Below are positions 1 through 8,965 of a stretch of 64,000 nt of DNA, in pieces. This DNA is from Cloacibacterium sp046296655 (GTDB taxonomy: Bacteria > Bacteroidota > Bacteroidia > Flavobacteriales > Weeksellaceae), in NCBI GenBank assembly GCA_046296655.1, contig JBKBLE010000002.1:62001-126000 (forward strand), read 5' to 3'. Position 1 is the first letter of the stretch; every line of letters begins with the position of its first letter. A program made the position numbers and the translations under genes. The notes beneath the pieces are model-generated. The model was not told the origin of the DNA. It saw nothing but the letters and a program-made list of their open reading frames with translations, and ran no database searches.

Positions 1-318
1 AATTTCTTTAAAAGCAGCTTTTGTCATATCAAAAGCTCTACTTTTTTGAAATGGACCTCTGTCATTAATTCTAACTACAACAGATTTTCCTGTTCTTAAG
101 TTAGTAATTTTTACTTGTGTTCCAAATGGTAATCTCATATTCGCAGCAGTTAGTTTTGAGTTATCAAAAACTTCACCGCTTGCGGTTTTTCTACCGTTAA
201 ATTTATCGTGGTAGAACGATGCAAAACTTGTTTTAGCATCATTGGTATTATATTTGAAAGAATATAAACCAAGAGTTGAAATCATCATTATGATTACGAG
301 AATTGCTCTTTTCATCAT
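1..318 (-). CDS. rlpA: RlpA-like septal ring lytic transglycosylase family protein (partial, C-terminus outside window)
   Basis: The minus strand reads MMKRAILVIIMMIS, a hydrophobic signal-type N-terminus, followed by ASFYHDKFNGRKTASGE, then LPFGTQVKITN and VRINDRGPF. This is the double-psi beta-barrel signature of the RlpA family, which includes cell-wall lytic transglycosylases and relatives. The conserved Asp of NDRGPF, equivalent to the catalytic acid of the barrel fold, is present. The gene runs off the left edge after about 106 codons, so any C-terminal domain cannot be judged. Two consecutive ATGs (318 and 315) are possible starts. A promoter box lies about 30 bases upstream. Signal peptide and family assignment are clear; exact activity is inferred. 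Confidence 0.85.
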   Translation of the reverse strand, partial: MMKRAILVIIMMISTLGLYSFKYNTNDAKTSFASFYHDKFNGRKTASGEVFDNSKLTAANMRLPFGTQVKITNLRTGKSVVVRINDRGPFQKSRAFDMTKAAFKEI

Positions 319-347
319 TTTGAAAATTTTTGTGGGTTTTACAGGCG

Positions 348-379
348 CAAAGTTATCATGAACCTGTTTTAGCACACAA
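348..379 (-). promoter_or_regulatory. Bacteroidetes-type promoter for rlpA-like gene
   Basis: On the minus strand TAACTTTG (348-355) matches the -7 consensus TAnnTTTG, with a TTG about 21 bases further upstream (377-379). It sits about 30 bases before the start of the rlpA-like gene. Confidence 0.6.
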
Positions 380-571
380 CCAAGTTGTTAAATTTTCTTA
401 ATTTTATGTTAATATTTTGTTAAACAACTCTCTCAACTACGTGTTCATGGGAAATGACAGGAAATGTTAAAAAATGTTAAAAAATATGTTAAAATTGTTA
501 ACGTTATTAACTATTTAATGCATTGTTTTTTGCTAATTCAAAAACATTATCAATAAAAACAATTGAATAAA
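380..571. other. AT-rich intergenic stretch between the rlpA-like gene and rimO
   Basis: No gene is visible. The stretch includes short direct repeats of an AAATGTTA-like unit around 460-500 and a GTTAACGTTATTAAC dyad-like segment near 496-510. Confidence 0.5.
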
Positions 572-606
572 ATCAAAAAAATCATCAATTAATTGATGAT
601 TTTCTA
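572..606 (-). terminator. Rho-independent terminator of rimO
   Basis: Perfect palindrome ATCATCAATTAATTGATGAT at 581-600, followed on the minus strand by a T-run (574-580). It lies 77 bases past the rimO stop codon. Confidence 0.65.
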
Positions 607-676
607 TTTTTGATTACATTAATTTAAATTTAACTTAATGTAAATTTTATGGTTTTTCGCAAAGAAATAAGAAATA

Positions 677-1981
677 TTATTCTGCAATTTCACCATACAA
701 ATCAAACTCTTCTGCGGAAGTAATTTTAATATTAACGAACTCACCAATTGAAATATAAGTGTCTTTTGCTTCCACTAAAACCGTGTTATCTACATCTGGA
801 GAATCATATTCCGTTCTTCCCACGAAATAATTTCCTTCTTTTCTATCAAAAATACATCTGTAAGTCTTTCCGATTTTTTCTTGGTTCTTTTCCCAAGAAA
901 TTTGAGACTGTAATTCCATAATTTCTTCTACCCTAGCTTGTTTTACCTCTTCTGGGACATCATCTTCTAACACATAAGCACTTGTATTTTCTTCATGAGA
1001 ATAGGTAAAACAACCCAATCTATCAAAACGTTGCGTACGAACCCAATCTTTTAATTCTTGGAACTTTTCTTCAGTTTCACCAGGGAAACCAACAATTAGC
1101 GTAGTTCTGATAGCCATATCTGGAACTTTCTCACGGAATTTATCCAATAAAGCATTGGTTTTTTCATAAGTGGTTCCACGCTTCATGGCTTTCAGAATTT
1201 CTGTATTGATGTGCTGAAGTGGAATATCTATATAATTACAAATTTTAGGCTCTTGTTTAATCAGATCTAAAACATCTTCTGGAAAACCTGAAGGAAATGC
1301 ATAATGTAAACGAATCCATTCTATTCCTTCTACTTTTACCAATTCCTTTAATAAATCTCCTAATGCTCTTTTCTTATATAAATCTAAACCGTAATAGGTA
1401 AGGTCTTGAGCAATTAAAATCAATTCTTTAACGCCAGATTTTGCAAGTTTTTGTGCTTCTATGACTAGGTTTTCAATTGGAGTAGAAACATTACCTCCCC
1501 TCATCAATGGAATGGCACAAAATGCACAAGGTCTATCACAACCTTCAGCTATTTTCAGGTATGCATAGTGTTTTGGAGTAGTAGTTAAACGTTCTCCTAC
1601 TAATTCATGCTTATAGTCTGCACCAAGATGTTTTAGCAAAATTGGTAAATCTCTAGTCCCAAAATATTGGTCTACATCTGGAATTTCTCTGATTAAATCT
1701 GGCTTATATCTTTCTGAAAGACAACCTGTAACGAAGACTTTCTCTACTTCTCCTCTATTTTTAGCTTCTACAAAATCTAGGATAGTATTGATAGATTCTT
1801 CTTTGGCATTATCGATAAAACCGCATGTGTTAATCACTACGATGTCTCCACGTTGTTCGTGAACGACTTCTTTGCCGTTTGCTTTGAGCTGTCCCATTAA
1901 GACTTCTGAGTCGTAGATGTTTTTTGAACAGCCTAGCGTTACGATGTTAATTTTCTTTTTGCCTACAGATTTTGTTCTCAT
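677..1981 (-). CDS. rimO: Ribosomal protein S12 methylthiotransferase RimO
   Basis: RimO is a radical SAM enzyme that adds a methylthio group to the conserved aspartate of ribosomal protein S12. The 434-residue product has the three-part MiaB/RimO layout. The N-terminal UPF0004 domain carries Cys18 (LGCSKN), Cys53 (NTCGF) and Cys87 (TGCLSE) for one 4Fe-4S cluster. The radical SAM core has Cys148, Cys152 and Cys155 in GCDRPCAFC. A C-terminal TRAM domain covers about residues 370-430. LGCSKNxYDSE near the start favours RimO over MiaB. It is monocistronic, with its own -7 box and terminator. Nothing appears missing. Confidence 0.95.
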   Translation of the reverse strand: MRTKSVGKKKINIVTLGCSKNIYDSEVLMGQLKANGKEVVHEQRGDIVVINTCGFIDNAKEESINTILDFVEAKNRGEVEKVFVTGCLSERYKPDLIREIPDVDQYFGTRDLPILLKHLGADYKHELVGERLTTTPKHYAYLKIAEGCDRPCAFCAIPLMRGGNVSTPIENLVIEAQKLAKSGVKELILIAQDLTYYGLDLYKKRALGDLLKELVKVEGIEWIRLHYAFPSGFPEDVLDLIKQEPKICNYIDIPLQHINTEILKAMKRGTTYEKTNALLDKFREKVPDMAIRTTLIVGFPGETEEKFQELKDWVRTQRFDRLGCFTYSHEENTSAYVLEDDVPEEVKQARVEEIMELQSQISWEKNQEKIGKTYRCIFDRKEGNYFVGRTEYDSPDVDNTVLVEAKDTYISIGEFVNIKITSAEEFDLYGEIAE

Positions 1982-2025
1982 GTATGATAATTGATGGATG
2001 GTAAGTATTGAATTAATTAAGGTTG

Positions 2026-2033
2026 CAAATTTA
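2026..2033 (-). promoter_or_regulatory. -7 promoter element upstream of rimO
   Basis: TAAATTTG on the minus strand fits TAnnTTTG and lies about 45 bases upstream of the rimO ATG. No clear -33 TTTG is seen. Confidence 0.45.
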
Positions 2034-2321
2034 TGAAATAAAAAAGGAACTTTAGGTAAGAGTTTTTTTGAGGTAAAATAAGCCTATCTATTTCATGCAC
2101 TTTTCATGCACTATCCATGCTTTATCTATGGAGTATCTATGGATTTGAAGTGATGTTGTGTCGTCCTAAAATAACTATACAGGTTATTTAATAAATCCTA
2201 TTTTAGTTATACAAATATAATTCTTAATCCTAAATTTACTATACCATTGTTTTTTCATCATTAAATTTTCTATTGTATTTTTTCCATCTTTTCTTTAATT
2301 GTTCAGATTTTAGATGGGCTT
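2034..2321. other. Intergenic region with short direct repeats
   Basis: No credible coding region. Around 2089-2145 there are near-copies of a CATGCACTTTT / CATGCACTATC motif and a repeated ATCTATGGA. The rest is AT-rich. Confidence 0.4.
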
Positions 2322-2408
2322 GAGGAGGTGATGTGGTGAGGTGATGTGGTGGTGATGTGATAATGCGATGAGGTGGTGATGCGATGAGGTGGTGATGCGA
2401 TGATATGG
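2322..2408. repeat. Degenerate GATG/GGTG tandem repeat
   Basis: About 85 bases of imperfect units built from GAGGTGATG and GTGGTGATGCGATGAG. The unit GGTGATGCGATGA occurs twice in a row near 2370-2405. An open frame on the minus strand encodes a His/Ser/Thr-rich peptide here, which is a product of the repeat and not a gene. Confidence 0.75.
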
Positions 2409-2448
2409 AAATTTGAAAATGAGAAAATTGATAATAAGTGATTTTTGG

Positions 2449-2478
2449 ATAAAAAAAAGAACCGAATATTCGGTTCTG
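2449..2478 (-). terminator. Rho-independent terminator at the end of the polysaccharide locus
   Basis: Perfect 20-base palindrome AGAACCGAATATTCGGTTCT (2458-2477), followed on the minus strand by eight or more T. It lies just after the stop of the last polysaccharide gene. Confidence 0.9.
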
Positions 2479-2484
2479 TATTTT

Positions 2485-3465
2485 TTAGTAAGCTCCTGTT
2501 TTTTTGTAGATGTAATATTTGGAATATATGTAAATGATGAAGGTAGGCAAAATTAAATACAATAAGCCTTCCCAAAAATTAAACCCAAATTTAATGACAC
2601 AAGCGTTAATCAATAACTGAACTCCTCCATATAAAGTAGCCACCAAAAGATGTGACCATTTCATTTGGTTGACCAACAACTGATATAAATGATGACGGTG
2701 TGCTTCGAAAATATTTTCCTTTAGTTTTATTCTTTGAAGAATGGTTGAAATTACTTCTATTCCATAAACTGCGATGAATAATAAGTATGTGAAATCTTCG
2801 GTTTTTACCATTAATAATCCTAATAAAGCTAAAACCCAAAATGCCATGCTCATGCTTCCTACATCTCCAGCGAAACATTTGGCTTTTTTTCTAAAATTGA
2901 AAAATAAAAACACCAAACTTGCCAAAATCGGGTAAATAATAAAATAAGCATCCGTGAATGTTACTCCATATTGATTGATGTAATAAAACGTGAGCAACAT
3001 AACCAAGCTGTAAACTCCCGTAATTCCATTGATTCCATCCATAAAATTGTAGGCATTCAGTACTCCTATTACAAAAATATACACCAAAGGAATGAACCAA
3101 ATGGGTGCAGAGGTGAATAATCCTAAGAAATAAATCAGCAACGTAACAGCTACAAAATGAAATAATAATCTCAATTTGCTCGATAAATCTAAAATGTCAT
3201 CTAAAAAACTAATGGTAGATAAGGCTAATAATCCTAACCCAAAACTCCAATAATCTTCCGGTAAAAAGTAATCTTTTCTGTACGCAGCACTCACCACAAA
3301 ATACAGTACAAATGCAATGGGAAAAATAATTCCACCTCCACGAAGTGTAATCTGCGTATGAGAACTTCTGTGATTGGGCTTATCTATAATATTAAATTTA
3401 TCTGCTATTCTAAAATAAAGCAGTTCTAAAACAAAAAGCACGAGAAAAACAGCGAAATACATCAT
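2485..3465 (-). CDS. WecA/WbpL-type polyprenyl-phosphate HexNAc-1-phosphate transferase (GT4/MraY superfamily)
   Basis: Integral membrane enzyme expected to start glycan assembly by moving a HexNAc-1-phosphate from a UDP-sugar to undecaprenyl phosphate. The 326-residue product is almost wholly hydrophobic (about 9-11 helices). Family marks are DKPNHRSSH near residue 30, the FLDD Mg-binding motif near 87, NAYNFMDGINGITG near 140, CFAGDVGSM near 197, and a basic EAHRHHLYQ loop near 254. The DKPNxRSSH and HRHHxYQ loops resemble WbpL-type enzymes, which use UDP-FucNAc or UDP-QuiNAc. The SDR gene directly upstream fits such a substrate, but the sugar is inferred. It is last in the locus, with its own -7 box in the 94-base gap and a strong terminator behind it. 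Confidence 0.88.
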   Translation of the reverse strand: MMYFAVFLVLFVLELLYFRIADKFNIIDKPNHRSSHTQITLRGGGIIFPIAFVLYFVVSAAYRKDYFLPEDYWSFGLGLLALSTISFLDDILDLSSKLRLLFHFVAVTLLIYFLGLFTSAPIWFIPLVYIFVIGVLNAYNFMDGINGITGVYSLVMLLTFYYINQYGVTFTDAYFIIYPILASLVFLFFNFRKKAKCFAGDVGSMSMAFWVLALLGLLMVKTEDFTYLLFIAVYGIEVISTILQRIKLKENIFEAHRHHLYQLLVNQMKWSHLLVATLYGGVQLLINACVIKFGFNFWEGLLYLILPTFIIYIYSKYYIYKKTGAY

Positions 3466-3489
3466 AGGTGCATATTATCAAGTTATTTG

Positions 3490-3497
3490 CAAAAATA
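3490..3497 (-). promoter_or_regulatory. -7 promoter element for the WecA/WbpL-like gene
   Basis: TATTTTTG on the minus strand, 25 bases before the ATG, in the only sizeable gap of the downstream half of the locus. It suggests the transferase can be transcribed independently of the long operon. Confidence 0.45.
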
Positions 3498-3559
3498 TGC
3501 AAATTTTATCTTCTTTTTTGCAAGAATTATTTTACGTGAGCATTAAGTTTTAATAATGA

Positions 3560-4471
3560 TCACTTTTTATCCAATATAAACGATTCAATCGTCTTTTTCA
3601 TTCCTTCTTCCGCGCTAATTGGTAAAGAATCGATTTTTAACGCGGTTTTAATTTTTTGGTTGGAAACGATCAGATTGGAGGTCATTTTCTTTAACCTTTT
3701 GGAATTAATCGGTAGCGAAATCATATCGCCCATTTTTGCAAGACCATTAATTAAAAACTTTGGAGGTGAGAGAATGAGAGGCTTCTTTCCTTTCGCTGTA
3801 CCAATGATCTCAATGATTTTTTGGGTGGAAAGCGACTCATCATCGCTGATATGATAAATTCCACTTTCCATTTCTTTATGCTTTTTAATGATTTCATTCA
3901 TTAAAAAGACCACATTATCAACTGAAATAAAGGTTCTTGAATTCTGAAAAGCTCCTAATGGATACGGAATTCCTTTGGAAATTATTTTGTACAATAAAGT
4001 GAGATTTCCTTTATCACCTTCCCCATGAATCATGGTTGGACGGAGGATAAAAATCTTTTTCCCGGACGGAAGGCTTTGTTTGAGTAAATATTCTTCCGCT
4101 GCTTTCTTCGATTTTCCGTAATGAGAATGGGGATTTCCAACTGAATCTTCGGTGAGAACTTCCTTTCTTTCGTTCTCTTCTACTGCTGCAATGGAACTGA
4201 TATGAATAAAAATTTGTGCATTGGATTTCAGAAATTCTTCAAAAAGAACTTTCACTAATTCATAGTTGGCAAAATAAAAATCGTCTTCGGTCGCTGTCCC
4301 GTTATGATCGTGGGCTTTGCCAATGCAATTGATAAACACATTTGCATCATCAGGGATATTTTCCTGCCAGTTTTGCTGACGAATATTAACGCCAATAACC
4401 TCACCATCTAATTTTGATTGAAGATGTGAACCCAGAAAACCGTTGGAACCGAAGAGAAGTGTTTTAATCAT
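3560..4471 (-). CDS. NAD(P)-dependent SDR epimerase/dehydratase/reductase of polysaccharide biosynthesis
   Basis: A 303-residue extended short-chain dehydrogenase. The Rossmann glycine motif FGSNGFLGSH lies at about residues 7-16 and the catalytic YGKSK (YxxxK) near residue 137. Members beside WbpL-like transferases (WbpV, WbpK, WreQ types) reduce UDP-4-keto-6-deoxy-GlcNAc to UDP-QuiNAc or UDP-FucNAc. The PglF/WbpM-like dehydratase in this locus would supply that keto sugar. The reductase role is inferred from context; a 4-epimerase role is possible. Its start overlaps the end of the preceding glycosyltransferase gene by 8 bases, showing translational coupling. Confidence 0.8.
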   Translation of the reverse strand: MIKTLLFGSNGFLGSHLQSKLDGEVIGVNIRQQNWQENIPDDANVFINCIGKAHDHNGTATEDDFYFANYELVKVLFEEFLKSNAQIFIHISSIAAVEENERKEVLTEDSVGNPHSHYGKSKKAAEEYLLKQSLPSGKKIFILRPTMIHGEGDKGNLTLLYKIISKGIPYPLGAFQNSRTFISVDNVVFLMNEIIKKHKEMESGIYHISDDESLSTQKIIEIIGTAKGKKPLILSPPKFLINGLAKMGDMISLPINSKRLKKMTSNLIVSNQKIKTALKIDSLPISAEEGMKKTIESFILDKK

Positions 4472-5300
4472 TTCCTCTTATTTTCTTTAATGCTTCTGTA
4501 TTAATTTCTTTTCTTCTTTTATCGAAAAACCATCCCCATTTATTAAAATAATATATCGCAGACTGTATTCCTATTTTTGTCAGACGAAAAGATTTGTGTG
4601 ATCCTTTTTCAAAATGATGATATATGGTTGCATTTGGATAAAAAACAGTTCGGTACCCTCCATCAATTAATCTTCTGCAAAGATCTGTTTCCTCACCATA
4701 CATGAAAATTCCTTCATCAAAAAAACCTATTTTTTTTAATGCGTCTACTCTTAAAAACATAAAACATCCTGATAAATAAGGCACATCCATCACTTTATCG
4801 TATCCTGTAAATCGCATTTCGAAATAATCATTTCTCTTATCCACCATCTTTTTAAATGGATTGAATCTTCTTCCAATCCAATCATAAGGAGTAGGTAAAA
4901 ATTTGCATAAATACTGTAAGTTTCCATCGGGATAAAATACTTTTGGCATCACGTTACCAACATTTGGTTGATCATTCATGAATTTCAAAAGCAAATCTAT
5001 AGTCGTATTTTCAAAATACACGTCTGGGTTTAGCACAAGGTGATATTTAGAACCTCCTTCAATAGCTTTTTTTATCGCAATATTATGCGCAGCACCAAAA
5101 CCCGGATTAGTTGGGTTAAAAATATATGTTATATTTTCAGGAGATATTGAAACGAGTTGCTTTAGAGTCTCATTTGGAGAGTTATCAATAAGATATAAAT
5201 GTTTTTTATATGGGAAATTTGAATTTAAAAAACTTTTTATTGCATCAGATAAAACTTTAACATCATTATTGTACAATACTATTGAAGCTGTAACCAACAT
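4464..5300 (-). CDS. Family 2 glycosyltransferase (rhamnosyltransferase-like)
   Basis: A 278-residue GT-A fold transferase. The N-terminus ASIVLYNND followed by LYLIDNSPNE is the nucleotide-sugar-binding start of WbbL/RfbN-type GT2 enzymes. VLNPDVYFEN supplies the DxD-like acidic motif (near residue 92), and FMYGEETDLCRR near residue 200 matches the ED(x)LxxR acceptor motif. No membrane helix is evident, so it should act at the cytoplasmic face on the lipid-linked oligosaccharide. The donor sugar cannot be read from sequence. It overlaps the downstream SDR gene and follows the preceding gene by 3 bases. Confidence 0.85.
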   Translation of the reverse strand: MLVTASIVLYNNDVKVLSDAIKSFLNSNFPYKKHLYLIDNSPNETLKQLVSISPENITYIFNPTNPGFGAAHNIAIKKAIEGGSKYHLVLNPDVYFENTTIDLLLKFMNDQPNVGNVMPKVFYPDGNLQYLCKFLPTPYDWIGRRFNPFKKMVDKRNDYFEMRFTGYDKVMDVPYLSGCFMFLRVDALKKIGFFDEGIFMYGEETDLCRRLIDGGYRTVFYPNATIYHHFEKGSHKSFRLTKIGIQSAIYYFNKWGWFFDKRRKEINTEALKKIRGND

Positions 5301-5303
5301 ATT

Positions 5304-6443
5304 CTAATATTTATTTTTAATTATTGAAAAAATTTCTAAATACTTTGATGCCCTTGTTTTAGCAGTTCCAAAATTTTTAAGTTGAATAGTTCCCTTTTCC
5401 AATAATTGGTCATATTTTTCTTTATTCGCTATTAATTCAATGATTTTATCTGCAATATCATTAGGGTTTGTAGGATCAAAATAAGATGCTGCATCTCCAC
5501 AAATAGAAGTAGCAAAAGAATAATTAGAGGTAAGAATAGGCTTTTTCATTTTCATTGCTTCTGGATAATTTGCTGAAAAAGACTCTATTAAAGAAGGTAG
5601 AAATAAGACATCTGATTCTACATATAATTGTGGACAAAATTTAACTGGAATTCTTCCTAAATTAACTATTTTTGATTTAGCCAAAGTATTAAATTGGGTT
5701 TGAAACTTGTTTTCATCCACCGTTAAAACAAATTTCACTTTATTCCCTGGTAATTTTTTTTCTAGAATTGGAACTACATCATTAATCACAGTAAGATTCT
5801 TATGAATATCAAGTGATGCTAAGGATACTATTCTAAACTCTCCTTCTCTCCTTTTTGGTAATAGAACTGGTAAATTTTCGGTATTAGGATTTTCAAAAAA
5901 ATGATTAAATGTATTACTTACTGTAAAAACATTATTACTATTTATTTTCAAAAATTTCACTAAGCGCTTTGACATATCTTGGGTCTCACAGATAAAATAT
6001 TGTCCGTTTCTTTTTAAAAAAAATCTATGTGCCCATTTCATCAGTTGTATTCTCATTTTCTCCTTCCAAGGAATGACTTTATAGAAAGGAGATTCTGGAT
6101 ATACATAATATGAATTCGCAAATCCAGTAATGTGAGGAGATCTCGGGGTCCAACAAGCTGGACCAAAAACAGTGAAAACAACATCTGGATTTATTTTTTT
6201 TTCTAAATTCTTAAGTTTTTTTCTAATAAAAAAACCTTTTAATCCATAAAGAGGATGCCCCTTAAAATCATAAAAATAAAAATTAGAGGGGAAGCTCGTT
6301 TTATCAATCTCTTTAGAAAGAGTAGGACTAAGAAATATATGATAAGTATTATGCAGATGTGATTTGCATTCTTGAATAAAAGAAAATGCAACTTGAGTAA
6401 CTCCCGTCCCACTTAAAGTTGTAGTATTGATTATTAGTTTCAT
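5304..6443 (-). CDS. Glycosyltransferase, GT4-like (GT-B fold)
   Basis: A 379-residue GT-B transferase. The C-terminal half shows FRIVSLASLDIHKN (about 210-223) and the donor-site region DVLFLPSLIESFSANYPEAMKMKKP (about 282-307) with the E-x7-E arrangement of retaining GT4 enzymes. The N-terminal domain is the more variable acceptor half. No signal peptide or helix is seen. It lies between two other glycosyltransferase genes with 3- and 8-base gaps, so it is part of the assembly operon. The linkage it makes is unknown. Confidence 0.83.
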   Translation of the reverse strand: MKLIINTTTLSGTGVTQVAFSFIQECKSHLHNTYHIFLSPTLSKEIDKTSFPSNFYFYDFKGHPLYGLKGFFIRKKLKNLEKKINPDVVFTVFGPACWTPRSPHITGFANSYYVYPESPFYKVIPWKEKMRIQLMKWAHRFFLKRNGQYFICETQDMSKRLVKFLKINSNNVFTVSNTFNHFFENPNTENLPVLLPKRREGEFRIVSLASLDIHKNLTVINDVVPILEKKLPGNKVKFVLTVDENKFQTQFNTLAKSKIVNLGRIPVKFCPQLYVESDVLFLPSLIESFSANYPEAMKMKKPILTSNYSFATSICGDAASYFDPTNPNDIADKIIELIANKEKYDQLLEKGTIQLKNFGTAKTRASKYLEIFSIIKNKY

Positions 6444-6451
6444 ATATTAAT

Positions 6452-7582
6452 TTAGGAATAGTCTAGCTCTTCTAAAACACTTTTTAAGAATGCTTTATTA
6501 TCTACTGAATTATATAATCTGATTGCATTTTTAGAAAATTGTTCATGGTTTTCATTTATTTCTAAAATAATTTGACACAATTCATCAATATTACCATTAT
6601 CAAAAATTCTACCACAATTATACTTTTCGAAAGGAATTTTGAGACCAGGAATATTATTTCCTATCATGGGGATACCATACCCTGAATACTCAAATATCTT
6701 ATTGGGAGCGCAAAATATCTGATTAAGTGATATAGGGTCATACATTAATATCCCAATATTTGCTAAAGAGGTAATATAGAGATGCTGAGGAGAAGGAATA
6801 AAAGAAATATGTATAAGTGACGGACATAGTTTTTTATATTTTTCAATCATTCCATAATCTCGTCCCATAATTACTGGTACATACTCTTCTCCTAATTTAT
6901 TTACTGCTTTTAATATAAAAGACAAGTCTCTTTCTGGAGAAACTAATCCTTGATAAAGGATTACTTTTCTTTTGAGATTAACTATTTGGTGGTAAAGTTC
7001 TGGCTGGTGGTTTTTCAAAAAGTTCAAAGCCAGAGAATTCTCTTCTAAACTGTAGGGTTTATTAGGTAAAACTAATGGAATTTTTTTGGGTTGAAACCAA
7101 ACATTAAAAATTGCAGCTCGGATTTCCTCACACACTATAAGTCTTTTCGCTTTTTTCACATATTTATTAATAACATATCTGTAAAACATAGAATGATCAT
7201 ACAATTCTAAAATATGCATTACATATGATAATTTATTAGGCAATGAAGAAAATAATAATGGTGCTAGACTATCTGCATCTACAAACCATATTAGAGCATT
7301 AGTATTTTCTTTATTCCATAAATGAGCCAGAACTGCTTTTCTATATTTGTACCAAGTTTTTAGTTTTACAAAAAGAGACCTTTTTTCTAGATATACGAAA
7401 CTCCCTAAATTTAATTCAATATAGTTAACATTTATTTTTCTAAAACGGTCTTTCCAAAATTCGTTAAGTCCTAATGTAATTACGGTAACCTCTACTCCTA
7501 AATCTCTTAGATGCTGGATGACCATCTGAGTTGGAGGTTCTTTTTCAATTGTATTTTTATGAATAATAATTACTTTCCTCAT
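6452..7582 (-). CDS. Glycosyltransferase, GT4-like (divergent)
   Basis: A 376-residue GT-B type protein. It starts RKVIIIHKN and has a C-terminal donor-binding half with KVILYQGLVSPERDLSFILKAV (about 207-228, compare the usual GxxxxxKG loop), NIGILMYDP and CAPNKIFEYSGYGIPMIG (about 288-305), where the Glu-bearing KxFEY segment is a hallmark of GT4-like enzymes. Similarity to well-studied members is low. It follows the wzy-like gene by 12 bases and precedes the next transferase by 8. Sugar specificity is not predictable. Confidence 0.78.
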   Translation of the reverse strand: MRKVIIIHKNTIEKEPPTQMVIQHLRDLGVEVTVITLGLNEFWKDRFRKINVNYIELNLGSFVYLEKRSLFVKLKTWYKYRKAVLAHLWNKENTNALIWFVDADSLAPLLFSSLPNKLSYVMHILELYDHSMFYRYVINKYVKKAKRLIVCEEIRAAIFNVWFQPKKIPLVLPNKPYSLEENSLALNFLKNHQPELYHQIVNLKRKVILYQGLVSPERDLSFILKAVNKLGEEYVPVIMGRDYGMIEKYKKLCPSLIHISFIPSPQHLYITSLANIGILMYDPISLNQIFCAPNKIFEYSGYGIPMIGNNIPGLKIPFEKYNCGRIFDNGNIDELCQIILEINENHEQFSKNAIRLYNSVDNKAFLKSVLEELDYS

Positions 7583-7594
7583 AAATAAAAAAGT

Positions 7595-8947
7595 TTAATT
7601 AAAACTCCACTTATACCTTATAAATGGTTCAATAAAAAAAATGATAAGTAAGAAAAATAGCATTGGGTAAAGACCTTGAGTAATTCCTGATAAAATATCA
7701 CCTCTTACAGTGAGTAAACTTGCCAAAAATGAAAGAAGACCAATAAGTAGTGTATAGTAATTTTCGGATAAAAGAAAAGCATCTACTAATCTTAATAAAA
7801 TTCCAGCATATAATCCCATAAGAAATGAGTATAGTATAACTCCATATATACCATTATTTGCCCATCCTTCACCAGCTATACCCGCTGCATTAGACCATTT
7901 AATATCGGCGAGATGCTGAGGTTCAAAGTTCTGTCCACCCCATTTCACTTCGGTTAAGGCTACGCCAAATCCTACTGGCTTTTCTTTCCATATGCTTCTG
8001 GGAATAGGATTAAGTAATACTGCTTTTAAAGTATAATTTAGAGGCAAATAAGGAACTGTATTTCCAAATCTATCTACTGAAAGTTCATAATCTTTGAGTA
8101 AAAGGTCTCCTTCTGTAGAACTATAATCTTTTTGAGATTGTGAAAAATCCATTTCGGTTATCGTTTTCTGTAACACATCCAAGTTATCAATTTCTTTATT
8201 TCGAATGGATGATAGGGCTAAAAACATTAATAACACAATTAAACCAGGATACAAAACTTTAGGAGAAAATAAAATTCCTTTCAATGGTGATAATCCACTT
8301 GAAAAATTAGAAATAATTTTGGCTAAAATAATAATAATCAATAGCACAATTATAGCTCCTCTGGTTCCTCTTGGAAAAGCGACAAGTGCTAGAGCAAGAA
8401 AAGAAAGATTGGTATAAAAAGAAGAAGTGTTAAATTTCGAGTTATTATAGCTTAAAACAAATAAAATTAATGAAGAAACTGAATAAAGTGAAAACTGAAT
8501 AATACTTAAATAAGTAGGAGCATCTTCAATTTCGGGCAACCTAAAATAAAATCTAGTGACCGCTTTTTCAAAAGAACCATATAGCCATGTATTTAATGAC
8601 AAATCAAAAGTTATATATGTAAGTACAATTAAAAAAAGGAAAAATTGTTGACTTCCGGTTAATGGTTTAATGTCCAAGGATTTAAGCACTGTGGTTTTTC
8701 TTTGAAAATAATTTACCAGAAATTTTAATTCTCTATTTCGGATAAAATATGTGGTTCCAAAGAAAATAAAAAAAGATAATGTTAAAATTAGTTCAGATTT
8801 TTCGGAGAGCACAATTTCTTTTGTCTGTCCAAAAAAAAGGATAAAAATCATTAACATGTAAAACATAGGGTCAATAATGAAATTATATTTTTTTTTAATA
8901 ATTATCATTATTGCAAAAAAGATAGCAAAAAATCCAGGAAAAGTCAT
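7595..8947 (-). CDS. wzy: O-antigen/capsule polymerase Wzy-like membrane protein
   Basis: A 450-residue polytopic membrane protein with about 11-12 hydrophobic segments and a large hydrophilic loop around residues 245-345. That loop holds the RSIWKEKPVGFG stretch, a Wzy-type periplasmic loop in which Arg residues are functionally important in studied polymerases. Wzy enzymes join lipid-linked repeat units in the periplasm. Sequence conservation is poor in this family, so the call rests on topology, the SIWxEKP-like motif and position between wzx and the glycosyltransferases. Codon use is AT-rich, as is common for exchanged Wzy genes. Confidence 0.78.
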   Translation of the reverse strand: MTFPGFFAIFFAIMIIIKKKYNFIIDPMFYMLMIFILFFGQTKEIVLSEKSELILTLSFFIFFGTTYFIRNRELKFLVNYFQRKTTVLKSLDIKPLTGSQQFFLFLIVLTYITFDLSLNTWLYGSFEKAVTRFYFRLPEIEDAPTYLSIIQFSLYSVSSLILFVLSYNNSKFNTSSFYTNLSFLALALVAFPRGTRGAIIVLLIIIILAKIISNFSSGLSPLKGILFSPKVLYPGLIVLLMFLALSSIRNKEIDNLDVLQKTITEMDFSQSQKDYSSTEGDLLLKDYELSVDRFGNTVPYLPLNYTLKAVLLNPIPRSIWKEKPVGFGVALTEVKWGGQNFEPQHLADIKWSNAAGIAGEGWANNGIYGVILYSFLMGLYAGILLRLVDAFLLSENYYTLLIGLLSFLASLLTVRGDILSGITQGLYPMLFFLLIIFFIEPFIRYKWSFN

Positions 8948-8965
8948 TACTATTAAGATTACATG

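Noticed and set aside
2303..2575. Open frame of 90 codons on the minus strand, His/Ser/Thr-rich
   Set aside because: It is produced by the GATG/GGTG repeat and overlaps the terminator and the transferase gene; no protein-like composition.
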